Assembly (NCBI RefSeq): GCF_001659785.1
Contig: NZ_CP015961.1
Location: forward strand, 2,232,001-2,296,000
Direction of reading: 5' to 3'
Length of the DNA stretch: 64,000 bases
From: Dietzia timorensis
GTDB taxonomy: Bacteria; Actinomycetota; Actinomycetes; Mycobacteriales; Mycobacteriaceae
The notes under the pieces are model-generated. The model was not told the origin of the DNA and made no database searches. It saw only the letters and a list, made by a program, of their open reading frames with translations. Each line of letters opens with the position of its first letter. Within the stretch, counting starts at the first letter, position 1. Below are positions 61,207 to 64,000 of this stretch, in pieces. The position numbers and the translations under genes were made by a program.

Positions 61207-62304
61207 CTAGTGGTCCGCATTTGAAGTGTTGTTACGGTTGGCTTTCGCGAGGACTTCCTCGGCGGTTTTCGTCCAGACGAACGGGTGTGAGCGGTTGTTC
61301 CAGCCGTCGATGAAGGCCCGAATCTTGGCGTTGAGGTCCTTGACGGATGTGAAGACCCCTCGGCGAATGGCCTGGCGTTCGACGATCCCGAACCAGACCT
61401 CCACCAGGTTCATCCACGAGGCGTGAGTCGGGGTGAAGTGCACCTTGAAGCGGGGATTGTCAGCCAGCCAGGCCTTGACGTTCGCGTGCTTGTGGGCGGC
61501 GTAATTGTCCATCACCAGGTGCAACTCGACCGGCTTTCCCCCGGCGTCAACGGCGTCGCGGTAGGCCCGCTCAATCTGCTTGAGGAACGCCAGGAACTCC
61601 TGGTTTCGGTGCCGTGGCTTGAGGGCGGCGGTGACCTGCCCGGTAGCGATATCCAGCGCCGCGAACAAGGTGGTGGTGCCGTGCCGGACGTAGTCGTGGC
61701 TGCGCCGCTCGATCAGTCCCGGCTGCATGGGCAAGATCGGCTGCGTCCGATCCAGCGCCTGGATCTGAGATTTCTCGTCCACGCACAGCACGATCGCGTT
61801 CTCCGGGGGCGCCAGGTACAGACCGCAGATGTCGGTGACCTTGCCGACCAGCTCGGGATCGGTAGAGAACCGGAACGACTCGGCCCGCCACGGCTTGATC
61901 CCATAGGCTCGCCACGCCGTGACCACCGTCGAGGCCGAGACCTTCAACCGCGCCGCCAGCAACCGCGACGACCAGTGGGTCACGCCCAAACTCTTCGGCG
62001 GCGGCATCAACGTCGCCGTCACGATCGCCGCGTGATCAATCGTGCGCGGCCGGCCAGAACGTTTCTCATCGACCAGGCCCGCGATGCCCTTGTCCTCATA
62101 CCTGGATCGCCACAGATTCACCTTCGGACGCGACGCTCCAGCCAGCTCCGCGATCTCAGCATTGCGCCGACCCTCCGTGGCCAGCAACACGATCCGCGCC
62201 CGCTGCACCATCCCCGCCGACATCGACTGCGAACGGGTCATCCTCTCGAGCTCCTCGCGATCGCCGGGACGCAACATCAATGCCGGGGCAGGTCGATTCG
62301 CCAT
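61207..62304 (-). CDS. IS630-family DDE transposase, copy 2
   Basis: A 365-residue transposase identical to copy 1 except for two residues: Arg for Thr in REELERMTRS near the start and Gly for Glu in AVDAGGKPVEL. The catalytic DDE residues are intact, so both copies may be active. Its stop codon TAG is again completed by the target TA and G. Confidence 0.92.
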   Translation of the reverse strand: MANRPAPALMLRPGDREELERMTRSQSMSAGMVQRARIVLLATEGRRNAEIAELAGASRPKVNLWRSRYEDKGIAGLVDEKRSGRPRTIDHAAIVTATLMPPPKSLGVTHWSSRLLAARLKVSASTVVTAWRAYGIKPWRAESFRFSTDPELVGKVTDICGLYLAPPENAIVLCVDEKSQIQALDRTQPILPMQPGLIERRSHDYVRHGTTTLFAALDIATGQVTAALKPRHRNQEFLAFLKQIERAYRDAVDAGGKPVELHLVMDNYAAHKHANVKAWLADNPRFKVHFTPTHASWMNLVEVWFGIVERQAIRRGVFTSVKDLNAKIRAFIDGWNNRSHPFVWTKTAEEVLAKANRNNTSNADH

Positions 62305-62355
62305 GCCCCATGATTTCACAAACCCAACCGTAAAACTACTTCACACGCGCGACAC
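61210..62355 (-). mobile_element. IS630-family insertion sequence, copy 2 (inverted)
   Basis: 1,146 bp, the same length as copy 1. Terminal repeats at 61210-61241 and 62324-62355. TA at 61208-61209 and 62356-62357 in CTAG contexts. Confidence 0.93.
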
Positions 62356-62394
62356 TAGTCATGCGCGATCGCGCTCGGCACCTATGCACGCACG

Positions 62395-62438
62395 TCCGGC
62401 CGGATTCACCGCGTCCTGCTGTAGTGAATCCGGCCGGA
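62395..62438. terminator. Strong hairpin downstream of phoH2
   Basis: Perfect 15-bp stem (62395-62409 with 62424-62438, 14-base loop). It is 48 bases past the phoH2 stop, outside the transposon. CATGTACTTTT follows on the plus strand. Confidence 0.8.
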
Positions 62439-62485
62439 CATGTACTTTTCGCGCGAGGGCGCACTATCCGGGCCCTGTGCGTCCC

Positions 62486-63859
62486 CTAAGCCGAGCGTGC
62501 GACGCTGGCGGGCGCCTTGCCTCCGTCGGGCTGACCCGGCGTGAACTCGGCGAGCATCTCGGTGACGAGCTCCGCGATCGGCGAACGCTCCGAACGCGTG
62601 AGCGTGACGTGGGCAAAGAGCTTGTTGCCCTTGAGCTTTTCGATGACCGCGCCGATACCGTCGTGGCGGCCCACGCGAAGATTGTCGCGCTGGGCGACGT
62701 CATGGGTGAGTGCGACGCGAGATCCCGAGCCCAGCCGCGAGAGGACCGTGAGAAGCACGTTGCGTTCGAGGGACTGCGCCTCGTCGACGATGACGAAGGA
62801 GTCATGGAGGGATCGGCCACGGATATGGGTCAGCGGGAGCACTTCGAGGATGTCCCGGTCCATTACCTCGTCGATGACGTTTTCGGAGACCAGGCCTTCG
62901 AGGGTGTCGAATACGGCCTGCGACCACGGGCTCATCTTCTCGGCTTCCGAACCCGGTAGGTAGCCGAGCTCCTGGCCGCCGACCGCATACAGCGGACGGA
63001 ACACCACGATGCGGCGCTGTTCGCGGCGCTCGAGCACCGCCTCGAGACCGGCGCAGAGCGCCAGGGCGGACTTGCCGGTACCGGCGCGTCCGCCGAGCGA
63101 CACGATCCCGACTTCCGGGTCGGTGAGCAGGTCGAGGGCGAGGCGCTGCTCGAAGGAGCGCCCACGCATCCCGAAGATGTCCCGGTCCCCCTTGACGAGG
63201 CGAAGGGTGCCGCCCTGCGCGACGCGAGCCATCGCGCTCGACGAGCCGGCCTGGAGCTTGAGACCGCAATGGATGGGCAGATCGGCGACGTCATTGGCGT
63301 TGAAGAGCGCGCGGGTGGCGGCATGGTCCAGGGAACCGGTTCCGAACAGAGCGTCGATGTCCTCGGGCGAGGCTCCGAGCTCTGCGGTGCCGGTGTAACC
63401 GGTGAGCATGACGTCCTGGGCGCGGTATTCTTCGGCGTCCATGCCAACCGCGCCGGCCTTGACGCGAAGAGGGATGTCCTTGGAGACGAGGACGGTGTCC
63501 GCACCCTCGGCGCGGAGATTGAGCGCGCACGCGAGGATGCGCGAGTCGTTCCCTGTGTCGCGGAAGCCCGAGGGCAACACCGTCTGGTCCGTGTGGTTGA
63601 GTTCCACGCGCAGGGTGCCGCCCTCTGGGGTGACCTCGATGTCTCCGTCCAGACGGCCGTAGCGGGAGCGGAATTCCTCCAACAGTCGGAGGGCCTCTCG
63701 CGCGAAGTAGCCGAGTTCCGGATGGTGGCGTTTGCCCTCGAGCTCGCCGATGACGGCGATGGGCAAGACGACCTCGTGTTCGGCGAATCTGCTGATCGCC
63801 CACGGATCGGAGAGCAACACCGAAGTGTCGAGGACGTAAGTACGAATGGTCTGTGCCAC
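62486..63859 (-). CDS. phoH2: PhoH2: PIN domain fused to PhoH ATPase
   Basis: A 457-residue fusion. The N-terminal PIN-type RNase domain (about 1-150) has [16 protein letters not shown] and [12 protein letters not shown] acidic residues. The C-terminal PhoH ATPase domain has Walker [14 protein letters not shown] near 255 and Walker [12 protein letters not shown] near 355, followed by [18 protein letters not shown]. In mycobacteria PhoH2 is an ATP-dependent RNA helicase/RNase. The GTG start at 63859 has GAGGAGA upstream. It belongs to the conserved block with fumC, now separated from it by the transposon. Confidence 0.93.
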   Translation of the reverse strand: MAQTIRTYVLDTSVLLSDPWAISRFAEHEVVLPIAVIGELEGKRHHPELGYFAREALRLLEEFRSRYGRLDGDIEVTPEGGTLRVELNHTDQTVLPSGFRDTGNDSRILACALNLRAEGADTVLVSKDIPLRVKAGAVGMDAEEYRAQDVMLTGYTGTAELGASPEDIDALFGTGSLDHAATRALFNANDVADLPIHCGLKLQAGSSSAMARVAQGGTLRLVKGDRDIFGMRGRSFEQRLALDLLTDPEVGIVSLGGRAGTGKSALALCAGLEAVLERREQRRIVVFRPLYAVGGQELGYLPGSEAEKMSPWSQAVFDTLEGLVSENVIDEVMDRDILEVLPLTHIRGRSLHDSFVIVDEAQSLERNVLLTVLSRLGSGSRVALTHDVAQRDNLRVGRHDGIGAVIEKLKGNKLFAHVTLTRSERSPIAELVTEMLAEFTPGQPDGGKAPASVARSA

Positions 63860-64000
63860 GGGAATCTCCTCGCCCCGGGGCGCCCCAGGGCGTCGTTGGT
63901 GTCGGATTACCTCTGGTGCGGTCCGAACGTTCTCGGGCCGATCCGCAAGTCGCCATTGGCGGCGTCTTACAAGGGCCACGCTACGGAGCGCGGGTGAGAA

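Larger units (their letters stand above)
49699..62357. mobile_element. Putative IS630-bounded composite transposon carrying a CYP153 alkane hydroxylase system
   Basis: Two nearly identical IS630-family copies in inverted orientation bound the segment, with TA dinucleotides at both outer edges. The genes outside (fumC side and phoH2) belong together in related genomes as I recall, whereas everything inside is foreign to that block. At the left inner edge a tetR gene is cut by the IS and its other half is not present in the window, as expected if the segment was excised from elsewhere. Cargo: thioesterase, AraC, ferredoxin, CYP153, ferredoxin reductase, BtrH-like protein, TetR/DHA2 pair, resolvase, broken LGFP gene. 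That it moved as one unit is an inference. Confidence 0.72.

Noticed and set aside
61423-62313. 296-codon frame within IS630 copy 2 on the plus strand (and its twin at 49743-50633 in copy 1)
   Set aside because: Antisense of the transposase. Useful only for showing that the two copies differ at few bases.
1-64000. Search for tRNA, rRNA, CRISPR arrays and riboswitches
   Set aside because: No cloverleaf, no regularly spaced repeats and no known riboswitch core could be recognised by eye. Confirmation needs tRNAscan-SE, CRISPR finders and Rfam, which were not available.

Overview
The window is a GC-rich actinobacterial chromosome segment, most likely from the Corynebacteriales and best matched to Dietzia. 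Three observations support this. There are LGFP-repeat cell-envelope proteins. The block ychF, DUF6542, a lipid-droplet-type protein, xseA, xseB, DUF4245, glpX, fumC and phoH2 has the gene content I recall from the Mycobacterium tuberculosis Rv1095-Rv1112 neighbourhood. There is also an AraC/ferredoxin/CYP153 alkane hydroxylase cluster of the kind described in Dietzia. The genus is an inference; no rRNA, tRNA or CRISPR array was seen.

Layout. 1-9 kb: 5' part of typA, a secreted protein, an LLM-type oxidoreductase divergent from a GntR-MFS operon with a perfect palindromic operator, an LGFP lipoprotein, a frameshifted Bcr/CflA efflux gene, a second LLM oxidoreductase, a VOC protein and a CsbD protein. 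9-14 kb: an SDR behind the lutABC lactate-oxidation operon, with a divergent AraC regulator. 14-21 kb: a VOC protein, a MHS-type transporter, a PRC-barrel protein, a small HExxH protein, membrane proteins, an isoaspartyl-methyltransferase-like protein, a lipase-maturation-factor-like protein and a lipoprotein. 21-26.5 kb: a choline-to-glycine-betaine operon (BCCT transporter, betB, betA). 26.6-39.4 kb: mixed accessory genes, including a second MHS transporter, a universal stress protein, a DHA2 efflux pump whose ribosome-binding site lies in a long hairpin, rifampin ADP-ribosyltransferase arr, a nonsense-truncated DUF1801 gene, a TetR/NmrA pair with a clear operator, and a VapBC toxin-antitoxin pair. 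39.5-49.6 kb: the conserved housekeeping block from ychF to fumC plus a phosphotransferase. 62.4-63.9 kb: phoH2, which continues that block.

The most interesting part is 49,699-62,357. Two nearly identical IS630-family elements (1,146 bp each, inverted, each in a CTAG target) bracket about 10.4 kb of unrelated cargo and split the fumC-phoH2 neighbourhood. The cargo is a tetR truncated by the IS, its probable stranded operator, a PaaI-type thioesterase, an AraC regulator, a [2Fe-2S] ferredoxin, a CYP153 P450, a ferredoxin reductase, a BtrH-like acyltransferase-fold protein, a TetR/DHA2 efflux pair, a serine resolvase, and a 5'-truncated LGFP gene fused head-on to the resolvase. It reads as a composite transposon that delivered a self-contained terminal alkane hydroxylase system: regulator, two-step electron transfer chain, oxygenase and probable export. 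The BtrH-like gene is an unexplained passenger.
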